Source: Pseudomonadales bacterium (GTDB taxonomy: Bacteria; Pseudomonadota; Gammaproteobacteria; Pseudomonadales; Azotimanducaceae). From it: 53,023 nt of DNA. Made by a program: the position numbers and the translations under genes. The notes below the pieces were generated by a model. That model was not told the origin of the DNA. It made no database searches and saw only the letters and a program-made list of their open reading frames with translations. Below are positions 8,661 through 16,110 of the stretch, piece after piece; the first letter of the stretch is position 1, and each line of letters starts with the position of its first letter. Where the stretch lies: assembly GCA_030749725.1 (NCBI GenBank), contig JASMJM010000109.1, positions 1 to 53,023 on the forward strand. Direction: 5' to 3'.

Positions 8661-8844
8661 CCTCTAACCCGGCCTTGCGGAGCACATACATCATGGGGCA
8701 TCAGTGGCTGAACGCCGACTGCATCAGATTGACTGCCACGAAATCCGTAAACAGGTAGAACCAGGGAGTCAGGTAGTATCCCAGCAGTACGGATAACAGC
8801 ACAAAGAATCCACCGATCAGGCGCAGCGCTTCATTTACGTTCAT
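8656..8844 (-). pseudogene. DUF2892 (YgaP-type) small membrane protein with in-frame TGA
   Basis: Reading the minus strand from the ATG at 8844 gives MNVNEALRLIGGFFVLLS and then two hydrophobic segments, a match to the DUF2892 inner-membrane domain found with sulfide-responsive genes. After codon 47 there is a TGA (8703-8701), then CPMMYVLRKAGLED and a TAG. In DUF2892 proteins the QSAF segment is normally followed within a few residues by a CP motif, with an aromatic residue just before the Cys. The TGA sits exactly at that aromatic position, so a TGG to TGA change is the simple explanation. The rest fits the family closely, so the loss is recent, or the codon is read through. It is divergent from the BigR-like regulator and shares its operator region. 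Confidence 0.72.
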
Positions 8845-8878
8845 CCAAATACTCCTCATTTCCATTTAACACATTGTA

Positions 8879-8892
8879 TTAGATAAATCTAA
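8879..8892. promoter_or_regulatory. Palindrome, possible BigR-like operator 1
   Basis: A perfect palindrome with arms TTAGAT and ATCTAA and a 2-bp spacer, in an AT-rich stretch upstream of the DUF2892 gene. BigR-type regulators bind AT-rich palindromes in this position; assignment to this regulator is inferred from place and symmetry. Confidence 0.6.
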
Positions 8893-8900
8893 AATAGTAA

Positions 8901-8930
8901 ATACTAATATAGATATTGCTATATTAGTAT
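8901..8930. promoter_or_regulatory. Long perfect palindrome, possible BigR-like operator 2
   Basis: Arms of 12 bp (8901-8912, ATACTAATATAG, and its exact reverse complement at 8919-8930) flank a 6-bp spacer. The palindrome covers the likely -35 element of the downstream regulator gene, so binding would block its promoter. This is the strongest symmetric site in the window. Confidence 0.68.
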
Positions 8931-8943
8931 ATTCTGGTATACT
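8916..8943 (+). promoter_or_regulatory. Sigma70-like promoter of the ArsR/BigR-like gene
   Basis: A -35 of TTGCTA (8916-8921) and a -10 of TATACT (8938-8943) are separated by 16 bp. Transcription would start at about 8950, the same base as the likely ATG, so the message may have no leader. There is no good ribosome site before that ATG, which agrees with this. Confidence 0.5.
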
Positions 8944-8949
8944 GTGGAC

Positions 8950-9288
8950 ATGAAGAAGCCACCTGTTCTAGACGTTACCGAATTCGATCCTGAACTCATG
9001 CAGGCCAATGCCGCCGATGCAGCAAGCCTACTGAAGAATCTCGCCAACGAATCACGCCTGCAGATCCTGTGCACATTGATGGCAGGGGAAATGTCGGTGG
9101 GGCAGATCAACAAACGCATTCCACTCAGTCAATCTGCGCTATCCCAGCATCTACAAAGGCTGCGGAAGGATGGTCTGCTGGCTACCAGGCGTGAATCCCA
9201 AACCATCTATTATTCCCTCGGGAAGAGCGATGCCCTCAAGATCATCGCGGTTCTGCATGAGGTATTTTGCGAGACCCCGGGTCAATGA
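8950..9288 (+). CDS. ArsR-family regulator, BigR/SqrR-like persulfide sensor
   Basis: A 112-residue winged-helix repressor. The recognition region is LSQSALSQHLQRLRKDGL and is followed by the wing RRESQTIYYSL, both very close to BigR/YgaV/SqrR. From the ATG at 8950 the two cysteines fall at 41 (LQILC) and 107 (VFC), the same positions as the paired cysteines that form a tetrasulfide bridge in SqrR. It should therefore repress its targets until sulfane sulfur is present. A GTG 6 bp upstream is an alternative start. It is divergent from DUF2892, a usual partner, and is followed by an RND pump. Two palindromes lie just upstream, suggesting autoregulation. No rhodanese or sulfide:quinone reductase gene is in the window. 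Confidence 0.88.
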   Translation: MKKPPVLDVTEFDPELMQANAADAASLLKNLANESRLQILCTLMAGEMSVGQINKRIPLSQSALSQHLQRLRKDGLLATRRESQTIYYSLGKSDALKIIAVLHEVFCETPGQ

Positions 9289-9308
9289 TCAGGGACAGTT
9301 GGTGTTAA

Positions 9309-12300
9309 ATGTCGGAGTTGACCACAATCCCCGCATACCGCCACGACTGGCTGGACCGGTTGGTCGCTGCCACTCTGACGGGTAATTTCCCAAAGCTGAT
9401 TCTGGTCACCTTTCTGGCTGCGGGCGCCATTGCGTTGCTGCTGACGTCCCGGGAGGAGGAACCGCAGATCGTGGTTCCCGTCATCGACGTGTATGTCGAA
9501 GCTCCAGGGCTGGCAGCCCGGCAGGTCGAACGGCAGGTTACGACGCCCCTTGAAAAACTGCTGGCCCAGATCAAGGGTGTCGAGCACGTCTACTCGGTGT
9601 CGCGGTTTGGCGCGGCAGTGGTCACCATCCGCTTCTATGTTGGTGAGGATCGTGAGTCCGCTCTCTTCAACACCTATAACAAAATCTATTCCAACACCGA
9701 TGCGGTACCTAGTGCCGTTTCCAGTTGGGTGGTAAAACCCGTTGAGATCGATGATGTCCCCATCGTCATGCTGGGGCTGTGGAGTGACAGCCCGCAACTT
9801 TACGATGACTTTCACCTGCGCAGGATGGCCGAGGAGATTGCCATCCAACTGCAGGCACTACCCGACACCAATCGGGTCTCGGTCGTTGGCGGCAGGGCAC
9901 GCAGCATCCAGGTTCTGCTGAATCCCGCTGCACTGGCGGCACACCACACGGCACCACTGGACATCGTGGCGGCGCTTAGACTCACCAATCGCCGCCTTGC
10001 TGCAGGTGAGTTGTATTTCAACAACGAAGCGATCCTGCTGGAGGCAGGTGAGTTTATCGAAGACCGTGAGGCCCTGGCAGAAAAGGTCATTAACGTGATC
10101 GATGGCCGACCCGTGTACCTGAAGGATGTCGCCAGCATCGTCGATGGGCCGGCCGTCGCCGAAACCTATGAATGGCTCTCACTCGGATCCGCGCATTCGG
10201 GCAGTGAGCGGTGGCTGGATGATTACCCTCTCGTCACCCTGGCCGTGGCCAAGCAGCGTGGCGCCAATGCAGTCTGGGTAGCAGATGAAGTGCATGAACT
10301 GATGCAGGAACTGGCAACGACGCTGCTGCCCCGCGAAGTTCACATTGAGGTGCTGCGGGACTATGGTGAAACCGCAAATGAGAAGGTCAACGATCTCGCC
10401 AGCAGTCTACTCATCGCGGTCGCCACCGTTGTCCTGTTCATAGGTGTTTTTCTGGGCTGGCGCCCGGCCCTGGTGGTGGCAATCGCAATTCCCCTCTGCT
10501 ATGGCGCGGCACTGGCTGTCAACATGATCAGTGGCTATACCATCAACCGCGTCACCCTCTTTGCGCTGATTCTTGCCCTTGGTCTGCTGGTGGACGATCC
10601 AATCACCGGCATCGATAACATCGAGCGATTCCATGACCGTGGCGATAGTTCACCCCTCGATTCCATCGTTAACGGGATGCGTGAGATTCGCACACCGCTT
10701 CTCATGTCGACCCTTACGATCATCGTCGCGTTTGTGCCACTGGCCTTTATCACCGGCATGATGGGGCCCTATATGGCACCCATGGCGCTCAATGTGCCGG
10801 TCACGGTGATCTTGAGTACGCTCATTGCATTTCTGATGACGCCCTGGCTGGCACACAGGTTGTTCGTTTCACGAACCGGTAGTACTGGTCGAACCGCGAG
10901 TGCAATCGAGGTAACGAAGGGGCGATACGGCCGATTAATTACGCCTGTGGTGGCGAACCGACGTAACGCAAAATGGTTTTTGGGATTGGTAGCTGTACTC
11001 TTCATTCTTGCCGTCTCACTGCCGTTATTTCGAATGGTGCCCTTGAAGTTGCTGCCATTCGACAATAAGAACGAGTTACAGATCATCGTCGATCTGCCTG
11101 AAGGAAGTACGCTGGAGTCCACCCGTGCCGTGGTGCAAGAGGTGCAGCAGGCGGCGTTGCGACTTCCTGAAGTGAAGGCGGTTGCAGCCTACGTCGGACA
11201 CAGCTCCCCGATGGATTTCAATGGCATGATACGGAAATACTATTTGCGCACCGGGTCGAATCTTGCAGATTTGCGGATCACCCTTGCTGACAAGTCGATG
11301 CGCAGCCATCAGTCCCACGCCATCCTGCTCCGACTACGCCCCCTGCTGAGTGAGATCCAACGACGCCACGAGGGCAGCAAGATAAAACCGGTTGAAGTTC
11401 CACCGGGACCGCCCGTTATCAGTACCCTGGTGGCGGAAGTCTACGGCAGTGCAAGCAGTTCCTATGCGAGCCTGCGGGATGCCGCCGGCAGGGTCGCGGC
11501 GCGCCTACAACTGGAACCTGGCGTGGTCGATGTGGATGTAATGATGGAGACATCAGCGAGGCGACTGCGCTTCCTGCCGGATACCACCAAGGCAGCGTTG
11601 TCAGGGATCAGCAGCGAGGACATCGCAGCCACCATCAGTCTGGCCAATCGCGGCTATGCCGCCACCGCGCTGCAACGGCCTGACGAGATTAATCCGCTTG
11701 CCGTGGAGTTGCGGCTGCCGCAATCTCTGCGCAGTCACCCTGATCAATTGTTGGCGTTGGGAATCAGGGGACGCAGTGGAATCATCCAGGAGAAACGCGG
11801 CCGGGGCCTTGAAACGGCACCCCAACCCCTGGTCACGCTGGCGGAACTGGGCCGTTTTCTGGATCTTACCTTGGACAAGAGTATCTACCACAAGGATTTG
11901 AATCCGGTGGTTTATGTGACAGCCGAGACTGCCGGGCCGCCACCTGCGGGCATAGTCGCCGACGTCGTCGCCGACAGGACCTCCGGCAATGACTCAAACG
12001 GATTCCGGCGCAACAACTTTCTCTTTCCCGGCAGCGGCGTGGACTGGGACCTTCCACCAGACATCGAGGTGGTCTGGTCCGGGGAAGGGGAGTGGCGCAT
12101 CACCCTGCGCGTATTCCGTGATATGGGGATTGCGTTCGCCTTTGCGTTGGTGGCTATATTTCTGCTGCTGCGCATACAGACGGCATCCTCCTCCTTGTCG
12201 ATCATCATCATGTTGGCGATCCCACTCACCGTCATCGGACTGATGCCCGGCTTCTGGCTGCTCAACTCGTTCGGTGAACGGGAGGTGGCAGGATTTGAAG

Positions 12301-12659
12301 ACCCAGTGCTGTTTACCGCCACGGCGATGATCGGCATGATCGCTCTGGCAGGTATCGTAGTGCGTAATTCACTCATTCTGGTGGAATTCATCAGTACTCT
12401 CAGAAGTGCCGGTGTCCCCTTGGAAGACGCGCTGATCCAGGCGGGGGCCACCCGCATTCGCTCAATCCTGCTGACGGCGGGAACCACCCTGCTGGGTAAT
12501 CTGGTAATCACCCTGGATCCGGTGTTCAGCGGCCTCGCCTGGGCGGTAATCTTCGGCATCGTATCATCCACCGCATTCACTCTGCTGGTGATCCCCTGTG
12601 TCTACTACCTGGTGTTTTCGGACGACGAGGCAAATGGAGGAGTAGGTTATGAACCCTAA
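9309..12659 (+). CDS. RND efflux permease (AcrB/HAE1-type)
   Basis: At 1116 residues this has the full length of an RND inner-membrane pump, with a first transmembrane helix near the N-terminus (LILVTFLAAGAIALLLT), a large periplasmic loop, and a second half that repeats the plan. The proton-relay aspartates of TM4 are Asp429-Asp430 in LLVDDPITGIDNIER; the usual text after them is AIVVVENV, so this branch is divergent. It starts 20 bp after the BigR-like regulator and overlaps the adaptor gene by 11 bp. Pump before adaptor is the reverse of the common order. No outer-membrane channel gene is present. The cargo is unknown; control by a sulfur-sensing regulator is inferred from position. Confidence 0.9.
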   Translation: MSELTTIPAYRHDWLDRLVAATLTGNFPKLILVTFLAAGAIALLLTSREEEPQIVVPVIDVYVEAPGLAARQVERQVTTPLEKLLAQIKGVEHVYSVSRFGAAVVTIRFYVGEDRESALFNTYNKIYSNTDAVPSAVSSWVVKPVEIDDVPIVMLGLWSDSPQLYDDFHLRRMAEEIAIQLQALPDTNRVSVVGGRARSIQVLLNPAALAAHHTAPLDIVAALRLTNRRLAAGELYFNNEAILLEAGEFIEDREALAEKVINVIDGRPVYLKDVASIVDGPAVAETYEWLSLGSAHSGSERWLDDYPLVTLAVAKQRGANAVWVADEVHELMQELATTLLPREVHIEVLRDYGETANEKVNDLASSLLIAVATVVLFIGVFLGWRPALVVAIAIPLCYGAALAVNMISGYTINRVTLFALILALGLLVDDPITGIDNIERFHDRGDSSPLDSIVNGMREIRTPLLMSTLTIIVAFVPLAFITGMMGPYMAPMALNVPVTVILSTLIAFLMTPWLAHRLFVSRTGSTGRTASAIEVTKGRYGRLITPVVANRRNAKWFLGLVAVLFILAVSLPLFRMVPLKLLPFDNKNELQIIVDLPEGSTLESTRAVVQEVQQAALRLPEVKAVAAYVGHSSPMDFNGMIRKYYLRTGSNLADLRITLADKSMRSHQSHAILLRLRPLLSEIQRRHEGSKIKPVEVPPGPPVISTLVAEVYGSASSSYASLRDAAGRVAARLQLEPGVVDVDVMMETSARRLRFLPDTTKAALSGISSEDIAATISLANRGYAATALQRPDEINPLAVELRLPQSLRSHPDQLLALGIRGRSGIIQEKRGRGLETAPQPLVTLAELGRFLDLTLDKSIYHKDLNPVVYVTAETAGPPPAGIVADVVADRTSGNDSNGFRRNNFLFPGSGVDWDLPPDIEVVWSGEGEWRITLRVFRDMGIAFAFALVAIFLLLRIQTASSSLSIIIMLAIPLTVIGLMPGFWLLNSFGEREVAGFEDPVLFTATAMIGMIALAGIVVRNSLILVEFISTLRSAGVPLEDALIQAGATRIRSILLTAGTTLLGNLVITLDPVFSGLAWAVIFGIVSSTAFTLLVIPCVYYLVFSDDEANGGVGYEP

Positions 12660-13698
12660 AAACGTGTCGGTTGTCCTCACCATGCTGGTCATGCTGTTGC
12701 TGCTGATCGCCTGGCTGGCAGGTTCGTTCGATGAAAAAATCGCCCCGGAGGTCCTCCCGATCAGGGATGCTGAATTGGATAGCGAGACGGTGCTGGTGCA
12801 GAACGTGAAACGAAAACGACGTGAAAAGGTAGCCGGAACCATCACGGCTAAACAGACTACGCTGATCTCGTCCCGGATCCTGGCACCCATAGATAGGATA
12901 GCCGTTCGTGCCGGAGACGAAGTGAAAACCGGGGACCTGCTGGTATCGTTAGATCAACGAGCACTGGTGGCACGCCGCAAACAGGCTGAACAGGCATTGA
13001 GTGGTCTCGAGGCCCGAATGCAAGAGGTGCAGGAGGAGTTCTCACGAATCGACCGACTCTTCCAGCAGCGCATGGTGTCACGAGCAGAACTCGACCGGGT
13101 CACGGCTGCGCGCGGTGAACTCAGCGCAGAATTGCAGTGTGCAGAGCAGGTCATCGAGGAAACCGACGCTGCCGTAAGTTACACTCGTATCACCGCACCG
13201 ATACCAGGCAGAGTCATAGACCGCTTTCTGGATGAAGGGGACACGGTGGCACCGGGACAGAAGATCATCTCCCTTTACGATCCGGGCGCCATGCGGGTGG
13301 AGGCCAATGTTCGTGAAACGCTGGCTGTCACGCTCAGAGTAGGGGATGTGCTCAACGTGCACATCGATGCTCTGGATCTCGCAGTTGCCGTGGTGCTGGA
13401 AGAACTGGTTCCCTCTGCAGACCCCGGTGCGCGCACGTTTCTGGTAAAGGCCGCACTACCTCACGGCATAGACATCTACCCGGGTATGTATGCAGAGCTG
13501 TCCATCGAGGCGGAGGAAGTGGAGGAACTGGTCATCCCCACAGACTCCATCCATAACGTTGGACAGTTGGATTTTGTCTGGATGGTATCAGATGGCGAGA
13601 GGGTTAGACGGTTTGTTCGCCGTGGCGCCAAGGTCTCTGTCGACAACACGGTCATTATCAGTGGACTTGATGCCGGCGACAGAATCCTGCTTAACTGA
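12649..13698 (+). CDS. RND periplasmic adaptor (HlyD/MFP family)
   Basis: A 349-residue membrane fusion protein. It has an N-terminal membrane anchor (VVLTMLVMLLLLIAWLAGSF), a lipoyl half-motif (APIDRIAVRAGDEVKTGDLLVSLD), a coiled-coil hairpin rich in Glu, Arg and Gln (about 105-165), the second lipoyl half (ITAPIPGRVIDRFLDEGDTV) and a beta-barrel C-terminal part. It joins the inner-membrane pump to an outer-membrane channel. The start overlaps the end of the permease gene and has GGAGGAG upstream. The gene ends 13 bp from the convergent vapC. Confidence 0.9.
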   Translation: MNPKNVSVVLTMLVMLLLLIAWLAGSFDEKIAPEVLPIRDAELDSETVLVQNVKRKRREKVAGTITAKQTTLISSRILAPIDRIAVRAGDEVKTGDLLVSLDQRALVARRKQAEQALSGLEARMQEVQEEFSRIDRLFQQRMVSRAELDRVTAARGELSAELQCAEQVIEETDAAVSYTRITAPIPGRVIDRFLDEGDTVAPGQKIISLYDPGAMRVEANVRETLAVTLRVGDVLNVHIDALDLAVAVVLEELVPSADPGARTFLVKAALPHGIDIYPGMYAELSIEAEEVEELVIPTDSIHNVGQLDFVWMVSDGERVRRFVRRGAKVSVDNTVIISGLDAGDRILLN

Positions 13699-13711
13699 TC
13701 AGGTCGCAGCC

Positions 13712-14104
13712 CTAGAAGCGCTGTGCACGTAACGATCTCACTGCGGCGATAGTCTGGAAGTCTTTATCTCGATGCAGAAGGGTCAGATCATTTTCCAGGG
13801 CTAACTGAGCGATACAGCAATCGATGGGGCTATGGACTGTTTTGCCTCTCCTTCTGAGATCGAAGTAAATTCGCGCTGCATCCTTCCAAGTCTCAGAGGA
13901 TGTCTCAATGTAGACTTGGTCGGATAGGTACTCTGAAAGCAGAGCCCATTCGAATTCATCGCGAGCCCCCTGACATAGCTCCAGTTGCGTGAATCGAGTG
14001 AAGACAAGATCATGATCACCTTCGATTGCCCTGAGTTTCTTTGCGTAGCGACCATTGCTGTCCCGCAGTACTAGAATCCAAACAGAGGTATCGACAAGGA
14101 TCAT
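13712..14104 (-). CDS. vapC: VapC-type PIN-domain toxin
   Basis: A 130-residue PIN ribonuclease. The acidic residues that hold the metal ion are visible: Asp5 in LVDTSVWI, Glu42 in QLELCQG, Asp95 in HSPIDCCIA and Asp113/Asp115 near HRDKDF. Toxins of this family cut tRNA or rRNA and stop growth when the antitoxin is lost. The start overlaps the antitoxin stop by 4 bp (ATGA), the normal arrangement for this family. Confidence 0.92.
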   Translation of the reverse strand: MILVDTSVWILVLRDSNGRYAKKLRAIEGDHDLVFTRFTQLELCQGARDEFEWALLSEYLSDQVYIETSSETWKDAARIYFDLRRRGKTVHSPIDCCIAQLALENDLTLLHRDKDFQTIAAVRSLRAQRF

Positions 14105-14304
14105 CCGCGTGTCGTCCGCAGGGTTTTATGATCATAGTCGTCTCTTAGTCTGATTTGACCTGCAAGAGAGATGAGATCTTTACGCTTCCTAGTCTTGATA
14201 AGCTCTCTGAGAGCCAGGTCTACGAGTTCCCGTTTGGTTCTGACGTTGGTGAGTTGGAAGGCTTCATCTACCAGCGCATCGTCTAATTCGATATTGGTTC
14301 TCAC
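14101..14304 (-). CDS. vapB: VapB-type antitoxin
   Basis: A small antitoxin of about 67 residues. The N-terminus RTNIELDDALVDEAFQ is the ribbon-helix-helix-like DNA-binding part; the basic and acidic C-terminus (LRDDYDHKTL) would cover the toxin. I place the start at the GTG at 14304, since GAGGTG lies six bases before it and the family normally begins just before RTN. A longer frame from 14346 would run through the palindromic operator. Confidence 0.85.
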   Translation of the reverse strand: MRTNIELDDALVDEAFQLTNVRTKRELVDLALRELIKTRKRKDLISLAGQIRLRDDYDHKTLRTTRG

Positions 14305-14317
14305 GCTATGCACCTCA

Positions 14318-14344
14318 TACACTATATAAGGTGTATTGTACACC
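14318..14344. promoter_or_regulatory. vapBC operator palindromes and promoter region
   Basis: Two overlapping symmetric sites lie just before vapB. GGTGTA and TACACC are separated by 3 bp (14330-14344), and TACAC and GTGTA are separated by 8 bp (14318-14335). The AT-rich TATATA between the arms is a likely -10 on the minus strand. VapBC complexes repress their own operon at such sites. Confidence 0.6.
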
Positions 14345-14578
14345 AAGCTGGCACGAAATTGCAGTAGCTATCCAGCGTGCCGGGTCACGCCCGGTAGCGA
14401 TCACACGCCGCCCGGCCTTTGCCCCGCACAACATGGCGGTGATTGAACCGTTTGTGCGGATGGAAACACATAGTGAAAGTATGATTCCCCCGGGGGCTGG
14501 AATAACCCATGGGCTGGTAGGGATACATCAGGGTTTGGGGTTTGGTTGGACCATAGCAAAAGAACTGAGGAATGATTC

Positions 14579-15811
14579 ATGACTTCTGATCGATCTGTCT
14601 TCTCGACCAACGCTGTTGTCCTGCTGCTGGCCACCAGGAAGGGCGCCTGGACGCTTACCTCAGATGCGCAGAGAAGCAATTGGCAGATCGACGGACCCCT
14701 CTTCCTGGGAAACATCGTCAACCACTTTGTACTCGATCCCCGTGACCGGCAGACGATGCTGCTATCTGCCAGAACCGGACATCTAGGTCCGACGGTGTTT
14801 CGCTCCAACGACAGAGGCCGTACCTGGCGGGAAGCCGACAAACCACCGGCATTCGCACGCCCGGTTCCCACTGAAGGGGGTGATCGGGCCGGTCAACGAA
14901 GGAAATTCGAGCCCTTGGCCGGGGCCGACGAGAACCCGGGCAAAGAGATCTCCCCTCGTGCCGTCGATCATGTTTTCTGGCTGGCACCCGGGCATGCGGA
15001 AGAACGCGATGTCTGGTATGCGGGATCTTCCCCGCAAGGGCTATTCCGCTCGGAGGATGGTGGATCGACCTGGGAGCCGGTGGCGGGATTTAACGATCAT
15101 CCCAATTGGGTGGATTGGACCCAGGATGGTCAGGACCAGACGCCCGACGGGGCTGTATTGCATTCTATATTGATCGATCCAAGAGATGGCCGCCACATGT
15201 ATGTCGGATGCTCGGGCGGAGGGGTCTTTGAAAGTACCGACGCAGGCCGTGACTGGCAGCCCTTGAATCGTGGCTCGGTAGCAGATTTCAATCCTGATCC
15301 TGCTGTCGAATTCGGTCACGATCCCCACTGCATGCGTTATCATCCGCTCAACCCGGACATTCTCTATCAGCAAAATCACTGCGGCATCTATCGTATGGAG
15401 CGCCCCTCTTCTGAGTGGCAGCGCATCGGCGACAATATGCCAAGGGAGATTGGTGACGTCGGCTTTCCCATCGCCTTACACCCGAGAGATCCCAAAACAG
15501 TGTGGGTATTTCCAATGGATGCAACCGATGTCTGGCCGCGCACCTGCCCGAATGGTGTGCCCGCTGTGTATGGGACACGGGACAGCGGTGCAAGCTGGCA
15601 GAAGATGAACGCCGGAATGCCAACAGAACAGGCGTGGTTCACCGTGCTCCGGCAGGCCATGTCGGTGGACCAGCATGACCCGGTCGGAATCTATTTTGGC
15701 ACCACCACCGGGGAACTGTGGGGAAGCACGGACGAGGGAGAGAATTGGCGCTGCCTGGCGAGTCACCTGCCGCACATCTATTCGGTGGAAGCTGTGGAAT
15801 TCAGCGCATGA
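14579..15811 (+). CDS. BNR/sialidase-like beta-propeller protein
   Basis: A 410-residue protein with repeated Asp-box motifs: SNDRGRTWREA, SEDGGSTWEPV, STDAGRDWQPL, TRDSGASWQKM and STDEGENWRCL, spaced about 60-110 residues apart, as in sialidase-type propellers. There is no signal peptide, so it is probably cytoplasmic. The catalytic residues of true sialidases cannot be identified, and many such propellers are not glycosidases. The stop overlaps the start of a MoaD/ThiS-like gene (ATGA), a strong sign that the two products work together. GAGG lies upstream of the ATG. Confidence 0.82.
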   Translation: MTSDRSVFSTNAVVLLLATRKGAWTLTSDAQRSNWQIDGPLFLGNIVNHFVLDPRDRQTMLLSARTGHLGPTVFRSNDRGRTWREADKPPAFARPVPTEGGDRAGQRRKFEPLAGADENPGKEISPRAVDHVFWLAPGHAEERDVWYAGSSPQGLFRSEDGGSTWEPVAGFNDHPNWVDWTQDGQDQTPDGAVLHSILIDPRDGRHMYVGCSGGGVFESTDAGRDWQPLNRGSVADFNPDPAVEFGHDPHCMRYHPLNPDILYQQNHCGIYRMERPSSEWQRIGDNMPREIGDVGFPIALHPRDPKTVWVFPMDATDVWPRTCPNGVPAVYGTRDSGASWQKMNAGMPTEQAWFTVLRQAMSVDQHDPVGIYFGTTTGELWGSTDEGENWRCLASHLPHIYSVEAVEFSA

Positions 15812-16068
15812 AGGTCATCATTCCGGATGTATTGCAATCCTACACGGATCGACAAAGGATCGTTGAAGCCGGTGGTCGAGATCTGAACGCACTGTTCGAT
15901 CAGATGGATGGCCGCTTTCCCGGCATGCGATTCCGGGTTATCAACGAGCTCGATCAGCTTCGGCCCCATATCAAAGTCTTTGTAAACCGGGAACTGGTTC
16001 GGGACCTGGATACGCGTCTCGGACCGGACGACGAGATACAGATCGTCCAGGCACTGAGCGGCGGTTAG
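15808..16068 (+). CDS. MoaD/ThiS-like ubiquitin-fold protein
   Basis: An 86-residue protein ending in Gly-Gly (QALSGG), the defining tail of sulfur-carrier proteins such as MoaD and ThiS that is adenylated by an E1-like enzyme. The internal FVNRELVRDLDTRLGPDDEIQIVQAL matches the end of the beta-grasp fold, where Asp and Glu lead into the last strand. The start at 15808 overlaps the propeller gene by 4 bp. No thiG, moaE or E1-like gene is near, so it may serve a different sulfur-transfer or modifier role. The link to the propeller partner is unexplained. Confidence 0.85.
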   Translation: MKVIIPDVLQSYTDRQRIVEAGGRDLNALFDQMDGRFPGMRFRVINELDQLRPHIKVFVNRELVRDLDTRLGPDDEIQIVQALSGG

Positions 16069-16110
16069 CGCGTCCGGGAGATTCGAGCCGGATCGTTCGA
16101 AGACGTTTAT

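Noticed and set aside
8700-8704. Selenocysteine at the DUF2892 TGA as a firm call
   Set aside because: The codon replaces an aromatic residue position, no SECIS hairpin is evident and no selenoprotein machinery is in the window. Kept only as a question.
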